A stretch of 64,000 nucleotides of DNA, taken from Alphaproteobacteria bacterium (GTDB lineage Bacteria; Pseudomonadota; Alphaproteobacteria; CACIAM-22H2). Every line of letters begins with the position of its first letter. Position 1 is the first letter of the stretch. The notes beneath the pieces are model-generated. The model was not told the DNA's origin and ran no database searches. It saw only the letters and a program-made list of their open reading frames with translations. A program made the position numbers and the translations under genes. Where the stretch lies: the NCBI GenBank assembly GCA_016793165.1, contig JAEULA010000065.1:298403-362402 (forward strand), written 5' to 3'. Below, piece by piece: positions 34,139 to 43,089 of the stretch.

Positions 34139-34839
34139 TTCCGCATCTCGCCGCCGCGCCGGATCGCGGTGATCTGCGCCATGATCGACAGCGCGATCTC
34201 GGCCGGGGACAGCGCGCCGATGTCGAGGCCGACCGGGCCATGGATGCGGGCGAGCGTCGTCTCGTCGTGACCGAGCTCGGCGAGGCGCTTCAGGCGCGCG
34301 CCATGCGTCTTCCGGCTGCCGAGCGCGCCGATGTAGAAGGCCGGCGACTTCAGCGCGGTGTCGAGCGCGGGGTCGTCGAGCTTCGGATCGTGGGTCAACG
34401 TGACGACGGCCGTGCGCGTGTCGGGGCGCAGCTTCGCCATGGCGTCGTCCGGCCAGTCGCCTTCGACGGCGATGCCGTCGAACTTCTGGCTCGCCGCGAA
34501 GGAGCGGCGCGGATCTATGATCGTCACGCCGTAGCCGCTGAGCGCCGCCATGCGCGCGAGCGTCTCGGCGATGTGCACGGCGCCGACGACGATGACCCGC
34601 GGGGGCGGCGAATGGACGTGGACGAAGACCTTCCCGGCGGGGGTCTCGAACGAGGTGGACTCGTCGGCTGCCAGCGCCGCCTGCGCGGCGGCGACCATGT
34701 CGACATCGATGCAGAGGTCGCCTTCGGTGCCGGTCGCGGTCACGATCAGCTGCTGGCCGCTGCGCAGATTGGTGCACAGCGCGACGGGCGTCTTGGCGGC
34801 CCGCAGGGCCTGGAGCCGGTCGAAGATCGCGCGCTTCAT
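34135..34839 (-). CDS. XdhC/CoxI family Mo-cofactor insertion factor
   Basis: A 234-residue protein with a C-terminal Rossmann domain (RVIVVGAVHIAETLARMAAL and VTLTHDPKLDDPAL), ending in HGPVGLDIGALSPAEIALSIMAQI, the XdhC signature. XdhC binds the Mo cofactor, protects it and promotes its sulfuration before insertion in the hydroxylase. The N-terminal XdhC half-domain is encoded by the separate preceding gene. ATGA overlaps on both sides. Confidence 0.93.
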   Translation of the reverse strand: MKRAIFDRLQALRAAKTPVALCTNLRSGQQLIVTATGTEGDLCIDVDMVAAAQAALAADESTSFETPAGKVFVHVHSPPPRVIVVGAVHIAETLARMAALSGYGVTIIDPRRSFAASQKFDGIAVEGDWPDDAMAKLRPDTRTAVVTLTHDPKLDDPALDTALKSPAFYIGALGSRKTHGARLKRLAELGHDETTLARIHGPVGLDIGALSPAEIALSIMAQITAIRRGGEMRK

Positions 34840-35159
34840 GAGTCGAGCCGCTCGACGAAGACCTGCACCTTGCCGCCGCAGGCAAGGCCGACGTCCCAGG
34901 CCTGCTCGTTGGTCACGCCGAAGTCGAGCAGGCGCGGCCGGCCCGAGGCGATCGCGTCGAGCGCCTCCTTGATGACCGCGCCCTCGATGCAGCCGCCGGA
35001 GACCGAGCCCACGAAGCGGCCGGCCTCGTCGACGGCGAGCTGGCTGCCGACCGGTCGCGGGCTCGAGCCCCAGGTCGTCACGACCGTTGCCAGCGCCACG
35101 CGCTTGCCGGCGGACTGCCAGTCCGAGGCGGTCTGCAGGACGTCGATCGCTTCGCTCAT
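34836..35159 (-). CDS. XdhC N-terminal (CoxI-type) domain protein
   Basis: A 107-residue protein that is the small XdhC_CoxI domain on its own: TVVTTWGSSPRPVGSQLAVD followed by GSVSGGCIEGAVIKEAL, whose Cys is conserved. In many bacteria it is joined to the Rossmann domain encoded by the next gene. GGAGCGAACG precedes the ATG at 35159, and its end overlaps the next start by ATGA. The split may reflect gene fission or the ancestral two-gene state. Confidence 0.92.
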   Translation of the reverse strand: MSEAIDVLQTASDWQSAGKRVALATVVTTWGSSPRPVGSQLAVDEAGRFVGSVSGGCIEGAVIKEALDAIASGRPRLLDFGVTNEQAWDVGLACGGKVQVFVERLDS

Positions 35160-35211
35160 CGTTCGCTCCTTCTTTGCCAGCCGAGTTTCGGGTCCCGTAC
35201 CGCGCCGCCGG

Positions 35212-36483
35212 TCAGGCGGCCGCGCTCCGGCCTTCCCAGCGATAGGCGCGGCGCGCGGCCGGCGCGTGCTGCGACAGGGCGTCCGCGATCGCGCCGAGGC
35301 TGGCCAGATTGTGCGCCGGTCGGAAGTCGTCGACATAGGGCAGGATCGCGCGCGCGCCCGAGGATTTCGGCTCGAACCCCGCATAGCGCAGCAGCGGATT
35401 GAGCCAGATCAGGCGCCGGCACGATTTCGACAGGCGCTCGATCTCGGGCTTGAGCCCGACGGCGGCGTCGCGGTCCAGGCCGTCGGTGATCAGCAGCACC
35501 GTCGCGTTCTGCCCGAGCGTGCGCCGCGCCCAGCGCAGGTTGAACTCCGCGAGGCAGTGCCCGATCCGCGTTCCGCCGGCCCAGTCCTGCACCGCATCGG
35601 CGACCTTCGCCGTCGCCTTGTCGGGATCCTTCTGGCGCAGCTGGCGCGTGATGTTGGTCAGGCGGGTGCCGAACAGGAAGGTGTGCACGCGCGCGCGATC
35701 GTTGGTCAGCGCATGGAGGAAATGCAGGAACATCCGCGTGTAGCGCTCCATCGACCCGGAAATGTCGCAGAGCACGACGAGCGGCGGCAGCTTCGTGCGC
35801 GGGTGCCGGCGGGCGAAATCCGCGCTCTCGCCGCCATGGCGCGCCCAGTCGCGCAGCGTCGCGCGGAAGTCGATGCGGGTGCCTCGATGCGAGGGCTTGA
35901 AGCGCCGCGTGCGGATCTCGCTGAACGGCATCTTGAGCCTGGTCAGCGCCAGCCGCGCCTGCGCGAGCTCGGCATTGGACATCTGCTCGAAGTCCTTCTG
36001 CTGCAGGATCTCGCGGCTCGACCAGGTCATCACCGCATCGATCTGCTGCTCCGGCTCCTCGGCCTCCGGCGGTCGCGCGGGATCGCGGTCGTAGTTGCGC
36101 CCGGCCTGGAAGGCCTCGGCCAGCCGGCGCGAGAGCTTCTCGCGCTCCTTCTGCTCGTCGCCGTCGCCCGCCCCGCGCGCCTGCGGCAGGAGGAAGGAGA
36201 GCATGCGCTCGAGCAGCTGCGGGTCGCGCCAGAACATCCGGAAGGCCTGATCGAAGACCTCGCGCTGGTCGCGGCGGTTCACGAACACGGCGTGCAGCGT
36301 CCAGTAGAAGTCGTCGCGCGTGGCGAGGCCGATCGCTTCGACCGCCCGTACCGCCTCGATCGCGCGGCCCGGGCCGATCGGGAGTCCGGCGCCCCGCAGG
36401 ATGCGCGCGAAATGCACGATGTTCGCGACCAGCGTGCCGTCCTCGCCGGGGCCGACCGGATCGATGGATCGCGACGCGGTCAT
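35212..36483 (-). CDS. coxE: CoxE-type von Willebrand factor A protein
   Basis: A 423-residue protein with a VWA domain in its second half. The metal-ion-dependent adhesion site is CDISGSM (Asp240, Ser242, Ser244), followed by FLFGTRLTNITRQL and LLITDGLDRD. CoxE works with the MoxR ATPase CoxD in the maturation of the Cu/Mo centre in CO dehydrogenase, and related pairs mature other Mo hydroxylases. Coupled to the MoxR gene by ATGA. Confidence 0.94.
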   Translation of the reverse strand: MTASRSIDPVGPGEDGTLVANIVHFARILRGAGLPIGPGRAIEAVRAVEAIGLATRDDFYWTLHAVFVNRRDQREVFDQAFRMFWRDPQLLERMLSFLLPQARGAGDGDEQKEREKLSRRLAEAFQAGRNYDRDPARPPEAEEPEQQIDAVMTWSSREILQQKDFEQMSNAELAQARLALTRLKMPFSEIRTRRFKPSHRGTRIDFRATLRDWARHGGESADFARRHPRTKLPPLVVLCDISGSMERYTRMFLHFLHALTNDRARVHTFLFGTRLTNITRQLRQKDPDKATAKVADAVQDWAGGTRIGHCLAEFNLRWARRTLGQNATVLLITDGLDRDAAVGLKPEIERLSKSCRRLIWLNPLLRYAGFEPKSSGARAILPYVDDFRPAHNLASLGAIADALSQHAPAARRAYRWEGRSAAA

Positions 36484-37397
36484 GCGCCGGCGGTGGCGAG
36501 CTCCGCGCGGACCTGGGCGAGCATCTGGGACGCGGTCGCGCCGCGGATCTTGGCGATGTCGTCCTGGTACTTGAGCACGGCGCCCAGCGTGTCGTTGATC
36601 GTGTCGGGATCGAGCTCGATCTTGTCCAGCGCGACGAGCGCCTTGGCCCAGTCGATCGTCTCGGCGACGCCGGGGAGCTTGAACAGCTCCTCGCCGCGCA
36701 GCTTCTGCACGAAGCCGACGATCTCACGGCTGAGTCGCGCGGGCGCCTCGGCCGCCTTGACCTTGAGGATCTCGAGCTCGCGCGCCATGTCGGGGTAGTC
36801 CACCCAGTAGTAGAAGCAGCGGCGCTTCAGCGCGTCGTGGATCTCGCGGGTGCGGTTCGAGGTGATGATCGTGACCGGCGGCGCGGGGGCCTTGATGGTG
36901 CCGAACTCGGGGATCGTCACCTGCCAGTCGGACAGCGTCTCCAGGAGGAAGGCCTCGAACGGCTCGTCGGCGCGGTCGAGCTCGTCGATCAGCAGCACCG
37001 GCGGCCCGGCGGTGTCGGGCGACAGCGCCTGGAGCAGCGGGCGGCGGATGAGGAAGCGGTCGGAGAAGATCTCCTCTTCGATCGACGTGCGGCTTTCGGC
37101 GGTCGCCTCGGCCATGCGGATCTCGATCATCTGGCGCGCGTAATTCCACTCGTAGACCGCCGCGGCGATGTCGAGGCCCTCGTAGCACTGCAGGCGGATC
37201 AGGCGCCGGCCGAGCGTCTGGGCCAGCACCTTGGCGATCTCCGTCTTGCCGACGCCGGCCTCGCCCTCGAGAAAGAGCGGACGATCGAGCTTGAGTGCGA
37301 GGGTGACGGCCGTAGCGAGGCTGCGATCGGTGACATAGCCCCCCGCGCCGAGGAGCTTCACGGTTTCGTCAACGGTGCGAGGCGTGGAGGGAGGCAT
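36480..37397 (-). CDS. MoxR-family AAA+ ATPase (CoxD-like)
   Basis: A 305-residue AAA+ chaperone. Walker A is GEAGVGKT (residues 45-52), Walker B is VLLIDELDRAD (134-144), and sensor 1 is in VTIITSNRTREIHDALKRRC. MoxR ATPases act with VWA partners, here the next gene coxE, to activate metalloenzymes; CoxD has been shown to be needed for the functional CuMo centre. First gene of the maturation run, divergent from an esterase gene 50 bases away. Confidence 0.95.
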   Translation of the reverse strand: MPPSTPRTVDETVKLLGAGGYVTDRSLATAVTLALKLDRPLFLEGEAGVGKTEIAKVLAQTLGRRLIRLQCYEGLDIAAAVYEWNYARQMIEIRMAEATAESRTSIEEEIFSDRFLIRRPLLQALSPDTAGPPVLLIDELDRADEPFEAFLLETLSDWQVTIPEFGTIKAPAPPVTIITSNRTREIHDALKRRCFYYWVDYPDMARELEILKVKAAEAPARLSREIVGFVQKLRGEELFKLPGVAETIDWAKALVALDKIELDPDTINDTLGAVLKYQDDIAKIRGATASQMLAQVRAELATAGA

Positions 37398-37447
37398 AGG
37401 ATGATCCGGGATCGTTCGATGGGCGTATCGGGCTGGCCGACAACATA

Positions 37448-38380
37448 GTGCAGGGATCCAACGTGACGATATGGTCGTTTGGCCGCGCCGGCCTGCGGTC
37501 GGGGCGCGGAGTCGGCCGTCGCGCGAGCCTTGTGGCGATGCTGGGCGCCGGATGGGTGGCCGGCTGCAACGGGCTGCGCACGATCGACTCCCTGACGCCG
37601 GCGGGCCACTACCTGCTGGAGCGCGACGTGGCGTACGGGCCCGCGCCGCGCCAGCGGCTCGACGTCTACCACCCGCGCGGCGAGGCGCCGGCGGGAGCGC
37701 GGCCGATCGTCGTGTTCTTCTATGGCGGCAGCTGGCGTCGCGGCGAGAAGGAGAGCTACCGCTTCGTCGGCGAGTATCTCAGCCGGCTCGGCTTCGTCGC
37801 CGTGGTCGCCGACTACCGCCTTTATCCCGCCGTGACCTTTCCCGCCTTCGTGGAAGACGGCGCCACAGCCGTCGCCTGGGCGATCCGCGAGGCGGGGCGG
37901 CTCGGCGGCGATCCGCGCCGCGTCTTTCCCATGGGCCACTCGGCAGGCGCACACATCGCCGTCCTGCTGGCGCTGGAGCCCCGCTACCTCGCGGCGCAAG
38001 GGCTCGCGCCGGAGCGCCTGGCCGGCGTCATCGGCATCTCCGGCCCCTATGACACCGACCTGTCGAGCGTGCGCTGGCTTCGCGCCGTCTTCGCGGGCGA
38101 GGGCATCGGGGAGGAGGCCAGGGTGCTGTCCAAGGCGCGGGCCGGCGCCCCGCCGATGCTGCTCGCGAATGGCGGTCGCGACCCGCTCGTGAATGCGCGC
38201 CATGCGGTCGAGCTGGCGACACGTCTCCGCGCGCTCGGCAATCGCGTCGACCTGCGCATCTACGAGGAGGCCGGCCATGGCGACATCCTGCTCGGCCTGT
38301 CGACCACACTGGCGGGCAATCTGACCCTCGGCGGCGATGTGCTGGCCTTCGTCGCACCGGAGTGGAGCGTGGCCGGCTGA
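37448..38380 (+). CDS. Lipoprotein alpha/beta-hydrolase (BD-FAE-like esterase)
   Basis: A 310-residue hydrolase. After a basic start and hydrophobic stretch comes VAGC (Cys40), a likely lipobox. FYGGSW provides the oxyanion hole, and the nucleophile Ser165 is in GHSAGAH. The acid and His lie in NGGRDPLV and EAGHGDI. The fold and motif spacing fit the carboxylesterase/BD-FAE group. It stands on the plus strand between the two minus-strand Mo-hydroxylase blocks, so an esterase releasing a substrate for the hydroxylase is conceivable but unproven. The start is a GTG. Confidence 0.85.
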   Translation: MQGSNVTIWSFGRAGLRSGRGVGRRASLVAMLGAGWVAGCNGLRTIDSLTPAGHYLLERDVAYGPAPRQRLDVYHPRGEAPAGARPIVVFFYGGSWRRGEKESYRFVGEYLSRLGFVAVVADYRLYPAVTFPAFVEDGATAVAWAIREAGRLGGDPRRVFPMGHSAGAHIAVLLALEPRYLAAQGLAPERLAGVIGISGPYDTDLSSVRWLRAVFAGEGIGEEARVLSKARAGAPPMLLANGGRDPLVNARHAVELATRLRALGNRVDLRIYEEAGHGDILLGLSTTLAGNLTLGGDVLAFVAPEWSVAG

Positions 38381-38420
38381 CCGGTACCGTCGCCGGGCAC
38401 GCGGATATGGACCGGTCCCG

Positions 38421-38458
38421 AAAAGCGGATCGGCGTCCGGATCGCTCCGGACGCCGAT
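38421..38458 (-). terminator. Rho-independent terminator of the coxGSLM operon
   Basis: A perfect 13-base-pair stem (38429-38441 with 38446-38458, ATCGGCGTCCGGA) with a 4-base loop. On the minus strand it is followed by CCGCTTTTCGGG (38428-38417). It lies 51 bases beyond the coxM stop, and its stem could also stop the convergent esterase transcript. Confidence 0.85.
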
Positions 38459-38509
38459 CTTGTGCTCGATCCCGGACGGTTCCCCGCCCGAGACACGTCG
38501 TCGTGGCGG

Positions 38510-39304
38510 TCAGCCCGCGGCGGCGACCGCGCGCTTGGCCATCACGGCGATGAGATGGGCGCGGTACTCGGCCGAGCCGTGGATGTCGCCGTTGCAGCTG
38601 GTCGCCGACACCGCGATGCCATCGAGGGCCGACGGGCTCCAGTTCTTGGACAGCGCCGCTTCCATCGACTTCATGCGGATGACGCCGTTGCCGGCACCGG
38701 TGACGGCCACGCGCGCGCCGCTCGCCGTCTTCGCCACGAACACGCCGATCATGGCGTAGCGCGAGGCGGGCGAGGGGAACTTCATGTACGCGGCCTTCTG
38801 GGGAACCGGGAAGGCGATCTTGGTGATCAGCTCGCCCGGCTTCAGCGCCGTCTCGAAGACGCTGATGAAGAAGTCGTCCGCCGCGATCTGGCGCTGATCC
38901 GTGTGGACCGTCGCGCCCAGGCCGAGCACGCCGGCCGGGTAGTCCGCCGCCGGGTCGTTGTTCGCGACCGAGCCGCCGATCGTGCCGCGATTGCGGACCT
39001 GCGGATCGCCGATCGCCTCGGCGAGCGCCGCGAGCGCCGGGATCGCCTTCTTCACGTCCGCGGAGCCGGCGACGGTCGCATGCGTCGTCGTCGCGCCGAT
39101 CGTCACGACGCCGGCGCCCACGCTGATGCCGCGCAGGTCGGCCGCGCCGCCAAGATCGACGACGTCGGACGGCTTGGCCAGGCGCTGCTTGAGGGTCGGG
39201 ATCAGGGTCTGACCGCCGGCCATGAACTTGCCCTCGGCCTTGCCCTTGATCTTGGCGGCCGCATCGGCCGCCGAAGACGCCTTGTGATAAGCGAAATCGT
39301 ACAT
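38510..39304 (-). CDS. coxM: Mo-hydroxylase FAD subunit (CoxM-like)
   Basis: A 264-residue flavoprotein subunit. FMAGGQTLIPTLKQRL and RNRGTIGGSVANNDPAADYPA are the two FAD pyrophosphate-binding segments of the CoxM/XdhB family. It takes electrons from the 2Fe-2S subunit and passes them to an acceptor such as quinone. A strong ribosome site (GAGGGGAGTAAGGA) precedes the start, 17 bases after the large-subunit stop. Confidence 0.95.
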   Translation of the reverse strand: MYDFAYHKASSAADAAAKIKGKAEGKFMAGGQTLIPTLKQRLAKPSDVVDLGGAADLRGISVGAGVVTIGATTTHATVAGSADVKKAIPALAALAEAIGDPQVRNRGTIGGSVANNDPAADYPAGVLGLGATVHTDQRQIAADDFFISVFETALKPGELITKIAFPVPQKAAYMKFPSPASRYAMIGVFVAKTASGARVAVTGAGNGVIRMKSMEAALSKNWSPSALDGIAVSATSCNGDIHGSAEYRAHLIAVMAKRAVAAAG

Positions 39305-39321
39305 CGTTCCTTACTCCCCTC

Positions 39322-41703
39322 TCACTCGGCCGCCGCGCGACGGGCGCCGTTGATGATCGACCAGACCTTTTGCGGCGAGGCCGGCATGTCCATGTGCGTG
39401 ACGCCGTAGTCCTTCAAGGCGTCGACGACCGCGTTGATGACGGCGGGCGGCGAGCCGATCGCGCCGACCTCGCCGCAGCCCTTCACGCCAAGCGGATTGT
39501 GCGTGCACAGCGTGGCGTGGGTGGCGACGCCGATCGACGGCAGGTCGTCGGCGCGCGGCATCGCGTAGTCCATATAGGACCCCGTGATGAGCTGGCCGCT
39601 GCTGTCGTAGACGCAGTTCTCGAGCAGCGCCTGGCCGATGCCCTGGGCGACGCCGCCCTGGACCTGGCCCTCGACGATCATCGGATTGATGACGCGGCCG
39701 ATATCGTCCACGGCCGTGAACTTCATGATCCGGGTGACGCCGGTGTCGGGGTCGAGCTCGACCTCGCAGATGTGGCAGCCGCCGGGGAAGGTGAAGTTCT
39801 TCGGGTCGTAGAAGGCGTTCTCCTCGAGCCCCGGCTCGAGCTCCTCGAGCGGGTAGTTGTGCGGCACGTAGGCCGTCAGCGCGATCTCGCCGAAGGTCTT
39901 GCTCTTGTCCGTGCCGACGACGGTGAACTTGCCGTCCTTGAACTCGATGTCGTTCACGGAGGCCTCGAGCAGATGGGCGGCGATCTTCTTCGCCTTGTTC
40001 ACCACCTTGTCGAGCGCCTTGACGATCGCCGTGCCGCCGACGGCGAGCGACCGCGAGCCGTAGGTGCCCATGCCGAACGGGATCTTGTTGGTGTCGCCAT
40101 GGACGACGTCGATCTGGTCGATGCCGATCCCGAGATGGTCCGCGACGACCTGCGCGAAGGTCGTCTCGTGTCCCTGGCCGTGGCTGTGGGAGCCGGTGAG
40201 GATCGTGACCGAGCCGGTCGGGTGCACGCGCACCGTCGCGGCCTCGTAGAGGCCGGCGCGGGCGCCCAGCGCCCCGGCGATGTTCGACGGCGCGATGCCG
40301 CAGGCCTCGAGGTAGGTCGACACGCCGATGCCGCGAAGCTTGCCGCGCTTCCTGGCCTCCGCGCGCCGCGCCTCGAAGCCGGCCCAGTCGGCCGACGTCA
40401 TCGCCTGGTCGAGCGTCGAGAAGTAGTCGCCGCTGTCGTACTGCAGCGCCACCGGCGTCTGGTACGGGAAGGCGTTGGTCGGGATGAAGTTCCGGCGGCG
40501 GATCTCGACCCGATCCATGCCCATCTCCTTCGCCGCGATGTCGACGAGGCGCTCGAGCAGGAAGGTCGCCTCCGGCCGGCCGGCGCCGCGATAGGCGTCG
40601 ACCGGGACGGTGTTCGTGAACACCGCCTTCACCTCGGCGTAGATCGCCGGCGTCGTGTACACGCCCGCGAGCAGCGTCGCGTAGAGATAGGTCGGGATGC
40701 ACGAGGCGAAGGTGGACAGGTAGGCGCCCATGTTCGCGATCGTCGCCACGCGCAGCGCGAGGAACTTGCCGTCCTTGTCGAGCGCGAGCTCGGCATGGCT
40801 GTGGTGGTCACGGCCATGCGCGTCCGACATGAAGCTCTCGGAGCGGTCGGCCGTCCAGCGCACGGGGCGCTTCACCTTGCCCGCGGCCCAGGTGACGATC
40901 GCCTCCTCGGCGTAGTGGTAGATCTTCGACCCGAAGCCGCCGCCGACGTCCGGCGCATAGACGCGCAGCTTCGACTCCGGGATGTGGAGCACGAAGGCGC
41001 CCATGAGCAGGCGGATCACGTGCGGGTTCTGGCTGGTCGTGTAGAGCGTGTAGTCGCCGCTCGCCGGATCGAAGTCGCCGGTTGCCGCACGGGGCTCCAT
41101 CGCGTTCGGGATCAGGCGGTTGTTGAACAGGTCGATCTTCGCGACCTTGTGCGCCTTCTTGAACGCGGCGTCGACCGCGTCCTTGTCGCCGAGGTGCCAG
41201 TCGTAGCAGAGGTTGCCCGGGGCGGCATCGCCGTGGACCTGCGGCGCGCCGGCCTTGAGCGCCGCGACCGAGTCGACGACGGCGGGGAGCGTGCCGAAGT
41301 CGACCTGGATCAGCTCGGCCGCGTCCTTGGCCTGCGCCTTCGTCTCCGCGATCACCACCGCGATCTGGTCGCCCACGTAGCGCACGCGATCCACCGCGAG
41401 CGGCGGATGCGGGGGCTCCTTCATCGGCGAACCGTCCTTGTTCTTGACGAGCCAGCCGCAGGGCAGGCCGCCGACATTGTCGGCCGCCATGTCCGCGCCG
41501 GTGAACACCGCGACGACGCCCGGCGCCGCCTTGGCCTTCGACACGTCGATCCGCTTGATCGTCGCGTGCGGCTCGCTCGAGCGCAGGATGTAGGCGTGAG
41601 TCTGGCCCGGACGACTGATGTCGTCCGTGTAGGTCCCGCGCCCCGTGAGGAAACGCTGGTCTTCCTTGCGCCTTACGGCGACGCCGATGCCGTCAGCACC
41701 CAT
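39322..41703 (-). CDS. Mo-hydroxylase large subunit, CoxL form II
   Basis: A 793-residue molybdopterin-cytosine-dinucleotide subunit. The start VAVRRKEDQRFLTGRGTYTDD and the loop VGGGFGSK (253-260) are family markers. The active-site loop is AYRGAGR (370-376), the form II motif; true CO dehydrogenase has AYXCSFR with the Cu-binding Cys. The catalytic Glu is in GCGEVGAIGSPPAV (Glu745). The substrate is therefore probably an aldehyde, purine or N-heterocycle rather than CO. SD GGGAGGG upstream. Confidence 0.95.
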   Translation of the reverse strand: MGADGIGVAVRRKEDQRFLTGRGTYTDDISRPGQTHAYILRSSEPHATIKRIDVSKAKAAPGVVAVFTGADMAADNVGGLPCGWLVKNKDGSPMKEPPHPPLAVDRVRYVGDQIAVVIAETKAQAKDAAELIQVDFGTLPAVVDSVAALKAGAPQVHGDAAPGNLCYDWHLGDKDAVDAAFKKAHKVAKIDLFNNRLIPNAMEPRAATGDFDPASGDYTLYTTSQNPHVIRLLMGAFVLHIPESKLRVYAPDVGGGFGSKIYHYAEEAIVTWAAGKVKRPVRWTADRSESFMSDAHGRDHHSHAELALDKDGKFLALRVATIANMGAYLSTFASCIPTYLYATLLAGVYTTPAIYAEVKAVFTNTVPVDAYRGAGRPEATFLLERLVDIAAKEMGMDRVEIRRRNFIPTNAFPYQTPVALQYDSGDYFSTLDQAMTSADWAGFEARRAEARKRGKLRGIGVSTYLEACGIAPSNIAGALGARAGLYEAATVRVHPTGSVTILTGSHSHGQGHETTFAQVVADHLGIGIDQIDVVHGDTNKIPFGMGTYGSRSLAVGGTAIVKALDKVVNKAKKIAAHLLEASVNDIEFKDGKFTVVGTDKSKTFGEIALTAYVPHNYPLEELEPGLEENAFYDPKNFTFPGGCHICEVELDPDTGVTRIMKFTAVDDIGRVINPMIVEGQVQGGVAQGIGQALLENCVYDSSGQLITGSYMDYAMPRADDLPSIGVATHATLCTHNPLGVKGCGEVGAIGSPPAVINAVVDALKDYGVTHMDMPASPQKVWSIINGARRAAAE

Positions 41704-41727
41704 GGTCGTGTCCCTCCCTGATCGCGG

Positions 41728-42204
<477 letters not shown>

Positions 42205-42353
42205 TTTACGTTTCTCCCCTCTCAACTCACAGCGCGACGGCGAGCGCCGATGGGCGTCCCGCGTCCGCAAACCGACAGTGATGTTCCGCCGCACAAACCC
42301 CGGGCGTCAAGCTCGAGAGCCGGCGCGGGCGCCCGCGTCGCGACCCGATCGCA

Positions 42354-42962
42354 TCACTTCGTCATCCAGTAGGCGATCGCCAGGATCGCGACCAGCGCCG
42401 GTACCCAGATGGCCGGCGACAGCCGGGCGCCGGCGGGCGCGGTGGGTGCCGCGGGCGCGGGCGTCGCGGCGCTCGTCGCGGCGTCGGCCGGCTCCGGCGT
42501 CGCGGCGGGCGCTGCAGCCGCGACCGCCGGGAACTCGTCGGCGAAGCGCGTGAAGAACTCGTCGGCCAGCTTGCGCGCGGTCGCCTCGACGAGGCGCGAG
42601 CCGATCTGCGCGAGCTTGCCGCCGACCGCCGCATCCGCGGCATAGGTGAGGCGGGTGCCGGCGGGGTCGTCGGTCAGCTTCACGACCGCGCTGCCCTTGC
42701 CGAAGCCGGCGACACCACCCTGGCCTTCGCCGGAGATCTTGTAGCCGTTGGGGGCGTCGATCTCGCTCAGCGTCACGCGGCCCGTGAACGTCGCCTTCAC
42801 CGGGCCGACGGAGAGCCCGACCTTGGCGGTGAGCTCGGTGTCGGACAGCTTGGCGATCTCCTGGCAGCCGGGGATGCAGCGCTTGAGCACCTCGGGGTCG
42901 TTGAGCGCCGCCCAGACGCGATCGCGCGAGGCGGGCAGGAGGCGTTCGCCTGTGAGTTCCAT
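42354..42962 (-). CDS. coxG: CoxG family membrane-anchoring protein
   Basis: A 202-residue SRPBCC protein of the CoxG family. The domain (residues 1-150) contains ALNDPEVLKRCIPGCQEI and TRLTYAADAAVGGKLAQIGSRLV (key part VGGKLAQIGSRL). An Ala/Pro-rich linker leads to one C-terminal helix (WVPALVAILAIAYWM). CoxG recruits CO dehydrogenase to the membrane and delivers electrons or quinone, so this version may tether the form II enzyme. It leads the operon; the 149-base gap to coxS shows no other gene. Confidence 0.93.
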   Translation of the reverse strand: MELTGERLLPASRDRVWAALNDPEVLKRCIPGCQEIAKLSDTELTAKVGLSVGPVKATFTGRVTLSEIDAPNGYKISGEGQGGVAGFGKGSAVVKLTDDPAGTRLTYAADAAVGGKLAQIGSRLVEATARKLADEFFTRFADEFPAVAAAAPAATPEPADAATSAATPAPAAPTAPAGARLSPAIWVPALVAILAIAYWMTK

Positions 42963-42992
42963 GCTTGCAAACTCCGGTTCGGACGGCGGGGC

Positions 42993-43021
42993 AAGCTACG
43001 CGCTCGGCCCTGGTCGCTCAA
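42993..43021 (-). promoter_or_regulatory. Candidate promoter of the coxGSLM operon
   Basis: On the minus strand TTGAGC, a 17-base spacer and TAGCTT lie 31 bases before the coxG start. Both hexamers are moderate matches. Confidence 0.4.
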
Positions 43022-43035
43022 GCGCGGCCCCTTCC

Positions 43036-43064
43036 TAGACAGTGTCGTCGAGCGGTTGTTAGGT
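43036..43064 (+). promoter_or_regulatory. Candidate promoter of the ABC operon
   Basis: TAGACA, a 17-base spacer and TTAGGT lie 25 bases before the substrate-binding protein gene. Back-to-back with the cox promoter in the same 127-base gap. Weak match. Confidence 0.3.
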
Positions 43065-43089
43065 TGCCGGCGTTTTCACGGAGGGTTCG

